Shown: one piece after another, positions 28,090 through 37,105 of the stretch
How the letters are laid out: each line of letters opens with the position of its first letter
Numbering within the stretch: the stretch's first letter is position 1
Assembly: GCF_900176345.1 (NCBI RefSeq)
Contig: NZ_FWXU01000001.1
Coordinates: forward strand, 434,001-498,000
Source of the DNA: Rhizobium sp. RU36D
Lineage (GTDB): Bacteria; Pseudomonadota; Alphaproteobacteria; Rhizobiales; Rhizobiaceae
DNA length: 64,000 nucleotides
Direction: 5' to 3'
Notes under the pieces: generated by a model
Seen by the model: only the letters and a program-made list of their open reading frames with translations
Databases searched by the model: none
What the model was told of the DNA's origin: nothing
Position numbers and translations under genes: made by a program

Positions 28090-29202
28090 TCATGATGTCA
28101 CGGCATCGACCGCCCTGTGGGTCTGGCGCTCCAACAGCTGCTCAGCATAGGCCATCATCATCGGCCCCACTCCCTTGATGTCGTCGTCTCGCAACTCCTC
28201 GGTGATGTAATAGGCAGCACTGCCGTCACGATAACGACCGCTAAAACCTCCAAGCCCCGCGACACAGCAGATGCCGCCCAGAACCGGCCGCATACCGGGC
28301 CTGCTCTTGAGAGCATGCAGCTCCAAGGCGGAAAGCGCCCTACGCCCGATATCGCCATCCACACCGGCAATCCCCAACCTTTCGGCCTTCTGGAAGACAT
28401 AGGCAAACATGGCCGTCGCGGAACTCTCGGCGTAATTACCAGGCAAGTCAGGATCATCGACAACCTGCAGCCACCGCCCATCGGCAGTGCGCAATGCGGC
28501 GAGCCGTGATAGAAGTGCCGACAGCTTGTCCGCCAATCTCTCCCGCCCCTGCCCCTCGGGCAAAACCGCGACGAGATCGACAAGGGCCATGCTCATCCAG
28601 CCGATCGCCCGGCCCCAATGGGCGCTGGACAGCCCCGTTGTGGGATGAGCCCAGGCCTGCAGCCGACGCTCATCATAGCCATGGCGGTAAAGACCAGTCG
28701 GCGGGTCGAAGGTCAGGTCCAGGGCCGATAGTGTCTCGTCCACCGCCTCTTGCACCAGAGACGGCATCTGCAGGAGCGCTCCGGCCTCGGCCTTGAACGG
28801 CTGGCTCATGTAGAGCCCGTCGAGCCAGACCTGGTGCGGATATCGAAGCTTATGCCAATGGCACCCGGCAGAAATGCGCGGATGAGCCCGCAATTGCTGG
28901 ATCTGCGCCTCAATGGCCTTGCGATAGCGTTCATCACCGGTCAGGCGGAACAGATAGATCAACGCACGGCCGGAGAGGATATTGTCGATGTTGAATTCCT
29001 CGATCGCATAGCCCCTGAGATTGCCGACACTATCGATCTGGCCGTCGACCAGCCGGCGCAGATGCGCCAGCCAGCGGTTGTCGCCGGTCGCCTCATGAAG
29101 GGCGATCAGGCCGCGATAGAGACACCCGTCCTCGTAACACCAGGCACCATCCTTGTAATAGGCATAGTCGCGGGCATAATCATCAAAATAGGAGTTCAAC
29201 AT
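28090..29202 (-). CDS. GH105 unsaturated glucuronyl/rhamnogalacturonyl hydrolase
   Basis: A 370-residue (alpha/alpha)6-barrel hydrolase of family GH105 (YteR-like): KDGAWCYEDGCLYRGLIALHEATGD, GCHWHKLRYPHQVWLDGLYMSQPF with the catalytic aspartate, SSAHWGRAIGWMSMALVDLV and a C-terminal RDGSAAYYITEELRDDDIKGVGPMMMAYAE. It removes the 4,5-unsaturated uronate from pectin oligomers made by lyases. No signal peptide, so it acts on imported oligosaccharides. It begins four bases after the GH28 gene and ends the importer operon. A longer frame exists upstream but overlaps GH28. Confidence 0.88.
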   Translation of the reverse strand: MLNSYFDDYARDYAYYKDGAWCYEDGCLYRGLIALHEATGDNRWLAHLRRLVDGQIDSVGNLRGYAIEEFNIDNILSGRALIYLFRLTGDERYRKAIEAQIQQLRAHPRISAGCHWHKLRYPHQVWLDGLYMSQPFKAEAGALLQMPSLVQEAVDETLSALDLTFDPPTGLYRHGYDERRLQAWAHPTTGLSSAHWGRAIGWMSMALVDLVAVLPEGQGRERLADKLSALLSRLAALRTADGRWLQVVDDPDLPGNYAESSATAMFAYVFQKAERLGIAGVDGDIGRRALSALELHALKSRPGMRPVLGGICCVAGLGGFSGRYRDGSAAYYITEELRDDDIKGVGPMMMAYAEQLLERQTHRAVDAVTS

Positions 29203-29206
29203 GGTA

Positions 29207-30718
29207 TCAGACGGGTTCTTCGAGTTGCGACCGGGCGATCTCGACGCCTGACCTGAGAGAAAATCGGGTATTCTGGGCAATGATCCCACCATGCCGGATG
29301 GGTTCGACATGGCACGCCATGACCGGGACGCCGGCTTTGGCGTCATCCGCATAGGTGACGGAGAAACCGTCGATGACGATATCCTCGATCGGCATTTCCG
29401 GAAGACCGAGAAACGCGGCCGCCGCTACATGGACATTTTGGGCGCGCAGGCGCCGGATCGTCACCCCCGCTATGCGCGGCGTGGCGTCCGTTACGTCGAG
29501 GGGAAGTCGCGACTGCACATAGTCCGAACGTCCGTCCGCATCGCAAAAGTAGAAGGCATTGACCGCAACTGGCGTGAGCACGCCATCCATGTCGCAGTCC
29601 TCCAGAAGGATGTCACGCACCTCGCCGCCCCTGCCGCGTCGTGTCTTGATCCTCAAGCCGCGATCGGTGTCGCGCATGGCGCATCTGACAATCCTGACGT
29701 GACGAACCGACCCGCTCATTTCGCTGCCGATGACGACGCCGCCATGGCCGCGCTCCATTAGGCAATTGCGAACCGTCACATGCTCGGTGGGGTGATCGAG
29801 TCCCCCCTTGGGATCACGCTTTCCCGCTTTGATGGCGATGCAATCATCCCCGACCGAGAAGCGGATGCCGACAAGGTCGACATCACAGGAGCATTCGGGA
29901 TTGAGACCATCTGTATTGGGAGACTGCGGATCGCTCTCGATCGTCAGACCCGCAGCGACCACATCGGAGCAAAATACGGGATGAACCGTCCAGGCAGGCG
30001 AGTTGCGGACCGTGACCCCGGACAGGTTTATTCGTTTTCCATGGGACAGGAACACCGTGCGCGGACGGCGTGCCCCGTCGCGTGTTTCCTTCGGCCAGGT
30101 CCACCAGTCGCCCCGGTCTCCGCCGCCGTCGACAATGCCGCTTCCGGTGATGGCTAAATCCTCGCAATCGAGCGCGGTCAGGAGACTGGCATAACATGGC
30201 TCGGCCACACCCTCCCATGTCCCGAGAACGCGCCCATCGCCGTGTCTTGCGGGAAGGATCGGGTAGCGGCTGCGATCGGTCAAAGCCTGCAGCACAGCGC
30301 CAGGCGCGAGGAGCAAGGTCATGCGGCTTTTCAGGAAAAGCGGCCCGGTCGCCCAGATGCCCGGCGGCACAAGAAGGGTTCCATGATCAGGCAGGCGATC
30401 AATCGCTGATTGGATCGCGACCGTATTGTCTGCGGCACCCGGATCGGCACCGACGTCGGCGATATCGACCAACACGCTTTCGGGACCGGTCGAGAACGCC
30501 AGCACCGCGTCATCAACCGACAACCGATACGACGTGGCCGGCAACAAGCCCTCGACATGAAAGACCACGGTCTCCGACAACCCGGCAGCGACCATTTGCC
30601 CCTGCGCATCCCGCACCGACCAGGCCAGAGGACGCGACAGATGGTAGTGGTGCCGCGAGGCATCCACGGCAAAAGTGGCGGTTCGGGTCGTGGCGACCAG
30701 GAGTTCGATGGTTGTCAT
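29207..30718 (-). CDS. GH28 polygalacturonase-type hydrolase, cytoplasmic
   Basis: A 503-residue protein with an N-terminal fibronectin-III-like domain (about 1-80) and a right-handed beta-helix. GH28 catalytic signatures are complete: NTD at about 268-270, DD at 291-292 (GDDCIAIK), histidine 325 in RGHGG and RIK at 356-358. It hydrolyses alpha-1,4-galacturonan or oligogalacturonide ends. It has no signal peptide, unlike secreted pectinases, so it presumably works as an exo-enzyme on oligomers imported by the adjacent ABC system. The gene follows the binding-protein gene after a strong hairpin. Confidence 0.9.
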   Translation of the reverse strand: MTTIELLVATTRTATFAVDASRHHYHLSRPLAWSVRDAQGQMVAAGLSETVVFHVEGLLPATSYRLSVDDAVLAFSTGPESVLVDIADVGADPGAADNTVAIQSAIDRLPDHGTLLVPPGIWATGPLFLKSRMTLLLAPGAVLQALTDRSRYPILPARHGDGRVLGTWEGVAEPCYASLLTALDCEDLAITGSGIVDGGGDRGDWWTWPKETRDGARRPRTVFLSHGKRINLSGVTVRNSPAWTVHPVFCSDVVAAGLTIESDPQSPNTDGLNPECSCDVDLVGIRFSVGDDCIAIKAGKRDPKGGLDHPTEHVTVRNCLMERGHGGVVIGSEMSGSVRHVRIVRCAMRDTDRGLRIKTRRGRGGEVRDILLEDCDMDGVLTPVAVNAFYFCDADGRSDYVQSRLPLDVTDATPRIAGVTIRRLRAQNVHVAAAAFLGLPEMPIEDIVIDGFSVTYADDAKAGVPVMACHVEPIRHGGIIAQNTRFSLRSGVEIARSQLEEPV

Positions 30719-30736
30719 GGCGCGTATCCGAGTGAT

Positions 30737-30761
30737 GGGGCGGCTCTCACCGAGCCGCCCC
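30737..30761 (-). other. Strong stem-loop after the oligogalacturonide-binding-protein gene
   Basis: GGGGCGGCTC pairs perfectly with GAGCCGCCCC (10 base pairs, 5-base loop), 8 bases beyond the binding-protein stop and upstream of the GH28 gene on the minus strand. No T tract. Same architecture as after the other solute-binding genes of this window. Confidence 0.65.
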
Positions 30762-30769
30762 GCTTACGG

Positions 30770-32029
30770 TCACATCCCTCCGAGCACGTCATCGATACCT
30801 TCGATGATCTGCTGCGCGGCGGCCTTCGAATCCAGTTGCCCATAGGAAAACTCTTCCAGCGTATCGATGAAGACGCTGCGGATCTTGGGATGTTCGTTGA
30901 GCGGCGAAACCGTGGGGCCGGTGCCTGCCATGATGATCTTGTTGGCAGCCGCCAGTTCCGGCTCCACCGACCCGGCATCCATAAGCGCCTTGGCGGCCGC
31001 CTTGCTGGCCGGAAGGCCGCGGCTGGAACCGAGGATCTTGATGCCCTCGGGCTCATTCAACAGGCAGTTCAGGATCTGGGCCGCTGCCTTCGGATCCTTC
31101 GAGCGCTTGGAGATGGAGAACACCATCGATGGCTTGCGGTAGACACCCTCGGTCACGGCATTGGCGTTCTTCAGCAGCGGCATGGGCGCCAGCTTCTGGC
31201 CGTCCTTCAGCGGATCGGCATACTTGGAATAGGTCGAATCCCACTCATATGACCCGGCGATCCGTCCATCGGCCCATTTCGGGTTTTCGAACAGGTTGAT
31301 ATTGCCTTCACCTGCCGAGTCCTTCTGCGACATGACCACGCCCTCGCTCACCATCTTCCCGTAGAAATCGATGGCCGCTGCAAGTTCGTCCTCTGTCCAG
31401 GCCACCTTCTTGGCAGCCGGATCGATCAGATCCTTGCCGGTCGACTGGGTCGCATAGAGTGAGATCAGCAAGACCGCGGTCTCCTTCACCGCATTCATCG
31501 GATAGCTGTCCGGCCCGTTCTTTTCCTTCAGCGTCTTGGCCGCTGCGAACAACTCATCCCAGGTCTTAGGCAGCGGCACGCCGGCCTTTTCGAAGCTCGT
31601 CGTATTGAAGAAGAAGACGCGACCCGTCGTTGATACCGGCAGGCCATTGAGCTTGCCGTTCATGGAGCCGGCGGCCAGTTCCGCATCGGTCCAGTTCGAC
31701 AGGTCGATCACGTCCTTGTAATCGCGAAGGTCTGCAAAGCCATCTCCGGTCAGGGAGAACAATGGCAGCCAGGGCCAGTTGATCTGCATGATGTCGGCTT
31801 CGGTCCCGCCGGCGAGTTGTGTCGTCACCTTTTCCAGATGACCATCAAAGCCCGTGAATTCGGGAGCGACCGTATGTCCGTGCTTTTCGCCACAAACCTT
31901 GAGCGCCTCCTGCGTGGCCTTGTGGCGACTGTCGCCACCCCACCAGGACATGCGCAGGTCAGCCGCGAATGCGCTGCTAAGGCTTGATGCCGCAAGGAAT
32001 GCGGCCATAGTGCTTGCTACCAATCTCAT
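30770..32029 (-). CDS. Extracellular solute-binding protein, oligogalacturonide type (TogB-like)
   Basis: A 419-residue family-1 (MalE-like) binding protein with a signal peptide (MRLVASTMAAFLAASSLSSAFA) and mature start ADLRMSWWGGDSRHKATQEAL. Size and the NWPWLPLFS region resemble TogB of the oligogalacturonide importer. It delivers pectin oligomers to the two permeases. The start overlaps the ATPase stop (ATGA), with GGGAGG upstream. Ligand inferred from the pectin hydrolases in the same operon. Confidence 0.88.
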   Translation of the reverse strand: MRLVASTMAAFLAASSLSSAFAADLRMSWWGGDSRHKATQEALKVCGEKHGHTVAPEFTGFDGHLEKVTTQLAGGTEADIMQINWPWLPLFSLTGDGFADLRDYKDVIDLSNWTDAELAAGSMNGKLNGLPVSTTGRVFFFNTTSFEKAGVPLPKTWDELFAAAKTLKEKNGPDSYPMNAVKETAVLLISLYATQSTGKDLIDPAAKKVAWTEDELAAAIDFYGKMVSEGVVMSQKDSAGEGNINLFENPKWADGRIAGSYEWDSTYSKYADPLKDGQKLAPMPLLKNANAVTEGVYRKPSMVFSISKRSKDPKAAAQILNCLLNEPEGIKILGSSRGLPASKAAAKALMDAGSVEPELAAANKIIMAGTGPTVSPLNEHPKIRSVFIDTLEEFSYGQLDSKAAAQQIIEGIDDVLGGM

Positions 32030-33186
32030 CTCGTTCCTCCCTGATGTGATTTGGATTGAATGCTGGTCTGGCCGATCGCAGCAGCGAGGGAGATGTTCTC
32101 CCCGCTCTGGCGATCGAAGATGTGCGCGGCATCTGGCTGCGGCCTCAGCCAGATCTTGTCGTGGCGCAGACGGCCACGGTCATAGCCGGAAGCTGGCGTA
32201 ACGACGATGAACTTCTGGCTCTCGACCTGAACATGGAGATAGACCTCGTGGCCCATGAATTCGGCATGCGATACCGTGCCGGCCAGCGCATTGTCCGCAT
32301 CGCTCTCCACGATCTGCAGATGCTGGGGCCGCACACCGAAGATCACTGCTTTCGGGGCATTGGCGGCGAGCCGGGCTCTCAAGCCATCATCGAGGCGCAA
32401 GGTCTGGGAACCGAGCCGCAGCAGGCCGTCCGACAATTCGGCGTCGACCAAGTTCATCTCCGGGGAGCCGATGAAGCCTGCGACAAAGGCATTGGCCGGG
32501 TGGTTGTACAGCGTCACCGGATCGGAGACCTGCATGATGCGGCCTTCCTTCATGACGCAGATGCGGTCGCCCATGGTCATGGCTTCGGTCTGGTCGTGGG
32601 TGACATAGACGACGGTGGACTGCAGCCCGCCCATCTTCAATTGCTTGTGCAGGTCGGTAATGCGTACGCGCATCGAGGCACGCAGCTTCGCGTCGAGATT
32701 GGACAGCGGCTCGTCGAACAGGAAGACCTGCGGCTTCTTGATGAGCGCCCGGCCGACGGCCACGCGCTGGGCCTGCCCGCCGGACAACTGCTTCGGCAGC
32801 CGCTCCAGCAGTTCGCCGATTTCCAGGATGCCGGAAACCTCCTGGGTTGCCGCCTCGATCTCAGGTTTTGGCCGCCGCTTCAGCCTGAGGCCGAAAGACA
32901 GGTTCTTGCGAACCCGCATATGCGGATAGAGCGCATAGTTCTGGAACACCATGGCAATGCCGCGCTCGCCAGGCGCCCGATCGTTGACAAGGCTGTCGCC
33001 GATGCGGATCTCACCGCCGGTCACCCGCTCAAGGCCGGCGATCATCCTGAGCGTCGTGGACTTGGCGCAGCCGGACGGACCGACCAGAACCATGAACTCG
33101 CCGTCTTCCACCTCAAGATTGATGCCGTGGACGGCCTTGAACCCGCCATAGCTCTTTTCGAGGTTTTTAAGCTGCAGTCTGGCCAT
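32026..33186 (-). CDS. Sugar ABC transporter ATP-binding protein (UgpC/MalK/TogA-type)
   Basis: A 386-residue CUT1 ATPase: Walker A GPSGCAKST (Ala replaces the usual Gly), Q-loop FQNYALYPH, LSGGQAQRVAVGRAL signature, FLFDEPLSNLDAKLR Walker B and THDQTEAMTMGD. The C-terminal TOBE region is from about residue 235. It powers the TogMN-like permeases. Good Shine-Dalgarno (AAGGAT) before the ATG; three bases after the second permease gene. Confidence 0.92.
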   Translation of the reverse strand: MARLQLKNLEKSYGGFKAVHGINLEVEDGEFMVLVGPSGCAKSTTLRMIAGLERVTGGEIRIGDSLVNDRAPGERGIAMVFQNYALYPHMRVRKNLSFGLRLKRRPKPEIEAATQEVSGILEIGELLERLPKQLSGGQAQRVAVGRALIKKPQVFLFDEPLSNLDAKLRASMRVRITDLHKQLKMGGLQSTVVYVTHDQTEAMTMGDRICVMKEGRIMQVSDPVTLYNHPANAFVAGFIGSPEMNLVDAELSDGLLRLGSQTLRLDDGLRARLAANAPKAVIFGVRPQHLQIVESDADNALAGTVSHAEFMGHEVYLHVQVESQKFIVVTPASGYDRGRLRHDKIWLRPQPDAAHIFDRQSGENISLAAAIGQTSIQSKSHQGGTR

Positions 33187-33189
33187 GTC

Positions 33190-34107
33190 TTATCCTTTGA
33201 TGCCACCGGTGGAGATGCCCTGGATGAAGTATTTCTGCGCCAGGAAGAACACGATGAGCGCCGGCAGGATGGCGAGCACCGACATGGCGAGAATGCGGTT
33301 CCATTCGAAGGCTTCGGTCGTGTCGATCGAGAGCTTGAGCGCGAGCGACACCGGGAACTTGTCGACCGAGGAGATGTAGATCAGCGGCCCGAGGAAATCG
33401 TTCATTGTCCACATGAACTGGAACAGGCACACCGAGACCAGCGCCGGCGCCAGCAATGGCACGACGATGAAGATCAGCACCTGCCAGGTATTGGCGCCAT
33501 CGACGCGCGCTGCCTCTTCCATGTCCCGCGGAATTGCCCGCAGGAACTGGACCAGCATGAACACGAAGAAGGCATCGCCGGCAAAGGCGGAGGGAACCCA
33601 CAGCGGCAGGAAACTATCCAGCCAGCCCAGATCGCGAAACAGCAGGTATTGCGGGATGCGGGTCACCACATTCGGCAGAAGCAGCGTGGCGATCAGGCTC
33701 GCAAACAGGATCTTCTTGCCCGGAAAATCGAAGCGCGCAAAACCATAGGCCACGGCCGTGCAGGAGATTGCGGTGCCGATCATCTTCGGAAATACGATCC
33801 AGAAGGTGTTCAGGAAGAAATGGCCGAACGTGTATGGCGTGGATGTCTTCCAGCCCTCGATATAGCCGCTCAGCGTCGGCTCCGCAGGTATGAAGCCGGG
33901 ATTGGCAAAGATTTCAGAATTTGTCTTGAACGAGGCGCCGATCAGCCAGATCAGCGGATAGAGCATCAGCAGTCCGACCGCCCCCAGCAGGATGTAGCGC
34001 AAGATGGCGCCGACCGTCTGCCGCCTTTGCTCGCGCTTGGCGACGAGTTCTGCTTCGCTATTGGAACCAAAGGTGTTCGCGGATGTCGTGATGGCATGAT
34101 CGGTCAT
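33190..34107 (-). CDS. Sugar ABC transporter permease 2 (MalG/TogN-type)
   Basis: A 305-residue membrane protein with six main hydrophobic segments after a cytoplasmic N terminus of about 30 residues. The conserved EAA loop reads EEAARVDGANTWQVLIFIVVPLLAPAL. It pairs with the permease gene immediately upstream (two-base gap). AGGAG is well placed before the ATG. Confidence 0.92.
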   Translation of the reverse strand: MTDHAITTSANTFGSNSEAELVAKREQRRQTVGAILRYILLGAVGLLMLYPLIWLIGASFKTNSEIFANPGFIPAEPTLSGYIEGWKTSTPYTFGHFFLNTFWIVFPKMIGTAISCTAVAYGFARFDFPGKKILFASLIATLLLPNVVTRIPQYLLFRDLGWLDSFLPLWVPSAFAGDAFFVFMLVQFLRAIPRDMEEAARVDGANTWQVLIFIVVPLLAPALVSVCLFQFMWTMNDFLGPLIYISSVDKFPVSLALKLSIDTTEAFEWNRILAMSVLAILPALIVFFLAQKYFIQGISTGGIKG

Positions 34108-34109
34108 CG

Positions 34110-34994
34110 TCAGCTCCTCTTGTCGCCGGCGTAGTAGACCCAGTGGCGCGAGGACCAGAAGGCGATGAGCGTGAGCACCATGATGATGGCGAACAGGACC
34201 CAGGCAATCGCCGAGGCATAGCCCATGTTGAAGCGCTTGAAGGCCTCATCATAGATGTAGAGCGGCAGCAGGTAGGTGGACTTCAGCGGCCCGCCCTGGG
34301 TGATGATGTAGGGACCGTTGAATTCCTGGAACGCCTGGACCATCTGCATGATGAGGTTGAAGAAGATGACCGGGGTGATCAGCGGCAGCGTGATGTGCAC
34401 GAAGGACCGCCAACGCCCCGCACCATCTATCGACGCGGCCTCATAGAGCGCCGGATCGACACTCTGAAGTGCGGCCAGGAAGATCACCATAGCCGAACCG
34501 AACTGCCACAGACGCAGCAGCGTGATGGTGAACAGCGCATTTTCCGGATCGCCGAACCAGTTGACCGGCTCGAAGCCGAACAAGGCAAGGCCCATATTGA
34601 CCAGCCCGACATCGGCGAAAATATACCGCCAGAGCACCGCAATTGCGATCGACCCGCCGAGAATGGAGGGCACATAAAAGGCCGTGCGGAAGAAATTGAT
34701 GAATTTCAGCCGGTAGTTCAGGATTACCGCGATGAACAGCGCGAAGGCGAGCTTCAGCGGCACGGTCGTGAACACATAGAACAGCGTGACCCACAGCGCC
34801 TTGCGGAAATTCCGATCTGACGTGAAGAGCTTCCAATAGTTCTTCAAGCCGACGAAAACCGGTTCGTTCATCAGGTTATAGTCGGTGAAGCTCAGGTAGA
34901 AGGAACCGATGAACGGCAGCGCCGTGAAAACCAGGAGGCCGATGATGTAGGGCGACAGGTAGACAAGCCCCATGAAGCGGCTCTCGCCACTCAT
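34110..34994 (-). CDS. Sugar ABC transporter permease 1 (MalF/TogM-type)
   Basis: A 294-residue membrane protein with six predicted segments and the EAA loop YEAASIDGAGRWRSFVHITLPLITPV. It is the first transporter subunit of the operon. The start codon overlaps, as ATGA, the stop of a 36-codon reading frame (34991-35101), and GGAAGGGG lies upstream inside it. Confidence 0.92.
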   Translation of the reverse strand: MSGESRFMGLVYLSPYIIGLLVFTALPFIGSFYLSFTDYNLMNEPVFVGLKNYWKLFTSDRNFRKALWVTLFYVFTTVPLKLAFALFIAVILNYRLKFINFFRTAFYVPSILGGSIAIAVLWRYIFADVGLVNMGLALFGFEPVNWFGDPENALFTITLLRLWQFGSAMVIFLAALQSVDPALYEAASIDGAGRWRSFVHITLPLITPVIFFNLIMQMVQAFQEFNGPYIITQGGPLKSTYLLPLYIYDEAFKRFNMGYASAIAWVLFAIIMVLTLIAFWSSRHWVYYAGDKRS

Positions 34995-35101
34995 GACACC
35001 GCCCCTTCCGCCGATGCGGCCTCTTTTCCGGCCATCAGGCCATGCGTGTCCGTCAGGAACCTCATAAGAGGCTCACTCCAATATCCCAGATCGTACATCA
35101 T
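34991..35101 (-). CDS. Possible 36-codon leader ORF coupled to the oligogalacturonide importer
   Basis: A short frame starting MMYDLGYWSEPLMRFLTD and ending in a TGA that overlaps the permease ATG. The overlap matches the coupling used between many genes in this operon. Codon use in its last 25 codons resembles real genes. The frame stays open further upstream across the promoter and antisense to the AraC gene, but that part looks like chance. No clear Shine-Dalgarno is next to the ATG. It may be a leader peptide or simply untranslated. Confidence 0.35.
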   Translation of the reverse strand: MMYDLGYWSEPLMRFLTDTHGLMAGKEAASAEGAVS

Positions 35102-35263
35102 TATTTCAGGCAGCTCGGCTCCCCTATCGCCACTCCTCAGCGACAAAGGCCAATAATGCCCATACCTCCCAATCATTCCGGCAAAAGCCGGTGACAAATT
35201 CCGTTGTGCCGATATTATCCTTCCCAGAGCTGCGACTTGAAATAGAGGCTTCCGGACAAAAAG

Positions 35264-36187
35264 ATGGATAAAATCGAAGGTAGCGTTCTCGGTGGCATGG
35301 CGATGAACGCTCTGAGCCTGACCCTCACCCGGTCGGCGATCAAGATGCAGCATTCGCAAAGCTGGAACATCGACAAGGTCAACAGCGTGCATGACCTTTT
35401 GATCTGCCTGACCGGCAAGGGCGAATACGAGATCGGCGGCGAAATCATCCAGATGGTGCCCGGCCAGGCCATGCTGATCGAGGCAAACTGCCGGTTCAGG
35501 GGACGCACCCTGTCCACCGAACTCTATACCGGCGTCGCCCAGCACTTCAAACTTGACGTGTTCGGCCGCATGGACCTGATCGGCCAGATGCAACTGAAGC
35601 GCAGCGTGATGCTGCCGCGATGGGATATGCTCGGCCCCTTGGTGAGCCACTACCGGGAAACGGTGCCGCTGTCCTCCACCACATTCGCACAGCACCATCT
35701 CTTCATGGTCTTGCTGATCGAGTTCATCGAAGCGGCCTTCATCGGATGGAAACGACAACAGGCTGTGCCCGTGAACAACCCCGATGCGCTATCCCTCAGC
35801 GTAATGGTGGCCGCCAGCCAGATCGCGGCAGACCCGCTGAACGACGAAACGGTGGACAGGGTTCTTTCGTCCGTTCCCTACAATCTCGATTACTTTCGTC
35901 GCGAGTTCAGCCGGCAGGTGGGCCTGACACCGCAGAAATACCAGGAGTTCAAGCGCATGGAGCGCGCCATGGGCCTGCTGGCGAGCGGCCGATCGGTAAA
36001 GCAGGCAGCCGAATTCGTCGGCTACCATGACAGCTACTATTTCTCGCGCATGTTCAAGCGCTATATCGGCGTCAGCCCGGCAGGCTACAAGGCGGCCGAG
36101 AAACGCCATCGCGACGGCAGTTTCCCACGGGGAGAAGAGGATGGACTGGTCGTCTATCCCATTCTGCAACCGAAGATCGAGGCGTAG
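35264..36187 (+). CDS. AraC-family transcriptional regulator
   Basis: A 307-residue regulator: N-terminal cupin-like sensor domain (about 20-150, LICLTGKGEYEIGGEIIQMVPGQAMLIE) and a C-terminal double HTH (about 195-290, YNLDYFRREFSRQVGLTPQKYQEFKR and AAEFVGYHDSYYFSRMFKRYIGVSP). It is divergent from the oligogalacturonide importer operon and is therefore the probable activator of it. The 162-base gap contains the promoters. Only a weak purine stretch precedes the ATG. Confidence 0.9.
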   Translation: MDKIEGSVLGGMAMNALSLTLTRSAIKMQHSQSWNIDKVNSVHDLLICLTGKGEYEIGGEIIQMVPGQAMLIEANCRFRGRTLSTELYTGVAQHFKLDVFGRMDLIGQMQLKRSVMLPRWDMLGPLVSHYRETVPLSSTTFAQHHLFMVLLIEFIEAAFIGWKRQQAVPVNNPDALSLSVMVAASQIAADPLNDETVDRVLSSVPYNLDYFRREFSRQVGLTPQKYQEFKRMERAMGLLASGRSVKQAAEFVGYHDSYYFSRMFKRYIGVSPAGYKAAEKRHRDGSFPRGEEDGLVVYPILQPKIEA

Positions 36188-36196
36188 GCGCCGCGT

Positions 36197-37105
36197 TCAG
36201 ATCTGCACGAGCGCACCGCGCGCCCGGATGACCTTAGCGGAAATCGAAGCCCCTGAAGCAATCGCCGCTTCCAAGGGCTGGCCCGCCAGCCGGGCCGTCA
36301 GGAAACCCGCATTGAAGCTATCGCCCGCCGCCGTGGTATCCACCACGTCAGTGACCGGGACCGGCTGATAACGCACTTGCCCTTCCTGCTCATCCTCGGC
36401 GACCACCTCGCCGGCACCGTTCTTCACGACGACAGTCCGCACACCGGCCGCGCGGTAGCGGGCGATCGTCGCTTCGGGCGTGGCATCGCCGAAATTGGGA
36501 CCATCCTCGTCAAAGGAGGGTAGCACGACATCGGCAACCGAGGCTGCTTCGGACACCGCCGCGCACATGGTTGCCACATCCGGCCACAGCCGAAGTCGCA
36601 TATTCGGATCGAACACCACGAGCGCGCCAGCCGCACGGGCCTCGCGCAAGACGGTCAGAAGGTTGGCGCGATGTTCCGCGGAAAGGATCGCCAGCGTGAT
36701 GCCGGAGAACAGCAGCAAGGTCTTGCCGGCGACGGCCGCGCGCAGCCGCGCCGGGTCTTCGGCCAGCAGTTTCGCCGCCGAGCGGTCACGCCAGTAGATG
36801 AAACTGCGCTCGCCCTTTTCCAGCTCGATCATGTAGAGCCCGACGGTACGATCCCCGACACGCGCCACATGCTGGGTGCCGATACCGGCATCCGCGATGA
36901 AGGACAGCATGCGGTCTGAGATCCGGTCGGTACCAACGGCCGAACAATAATCGACCGATGCCCCGGCCGGCAGAAGCCGCCGCAGGTACCAGGCCGAATT
37001 GAAGCTGTCTCCGGCGAAGTTGCGATTGAACGTCCCATCCTCGCGGGGAGCCAGTTCAACCATGCATTCGCCGATGGTCATGATGCTGTGGGCGTGTCCC
37101 GTCAT
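36197..37105 (-). CDS. kdgK: 2-keto-3-deoxygluconate kinase
   Basis: A 302-residue PfkB/ribokinase-fold kinase: MTIGECMVEL near the N terminus, AGDSFNSAWYLRRL, the substrate-site YMIELEKGERSFIYWRDRSAAK and the catalytic base in DTTAAGDSFNAGFL. It phosphorylates KDG formed by KduD or from mannonate/altronate to KDPG. The start overlaps the GntR stop (ATGA), so the regulator and kinase are co-translated. It converges on the AraC gene with a nine-base gap. No KDPG aldolase gene is nearby. Confidence 0.92.
   Translation of the reverse strand: MTGHAHSIMTIGECMVELAPREDGTFNRNFAGDSFNSAWYLRRLLPAGASVDYCSAVGTDRISDRMLSFIADAGIGTQHVARVGDRTVGLYMIELEKGERSFIYWRDRSAAKLLAEDPARLRAAVAGKTLLLFSGITLAILSAEHRANLLTVLREARAAGALVVFDPNMRLRLWPDVATMCAAVSEAASVADVVLPSFDEDGPNFGDATPEATIARYRAAGVRTVVVKNGAGEVVAEDEQEGQVRYQPVPVTDVVDTTAAGDSFNAGFLTARLAGQPLEAAIASGASISAKVIRARGALVQI

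Noticed and set aside
32056..34134. A 692-codon plus-strand frame across the oligogalacturonide ATPase and permease
   Set aside because: It covers two clear minus-strand genes and their junction; the translation is dominated by charged, antisense-type composition.
35102..35758. Upstream extension of the 36-codon leader frame, antisense to the AraC gene
   Set aside because: The extension overlaps a complete AraC regulator and the promoter region and shows no protein-like features; only the last 36 codons were kept as a weak candidate.
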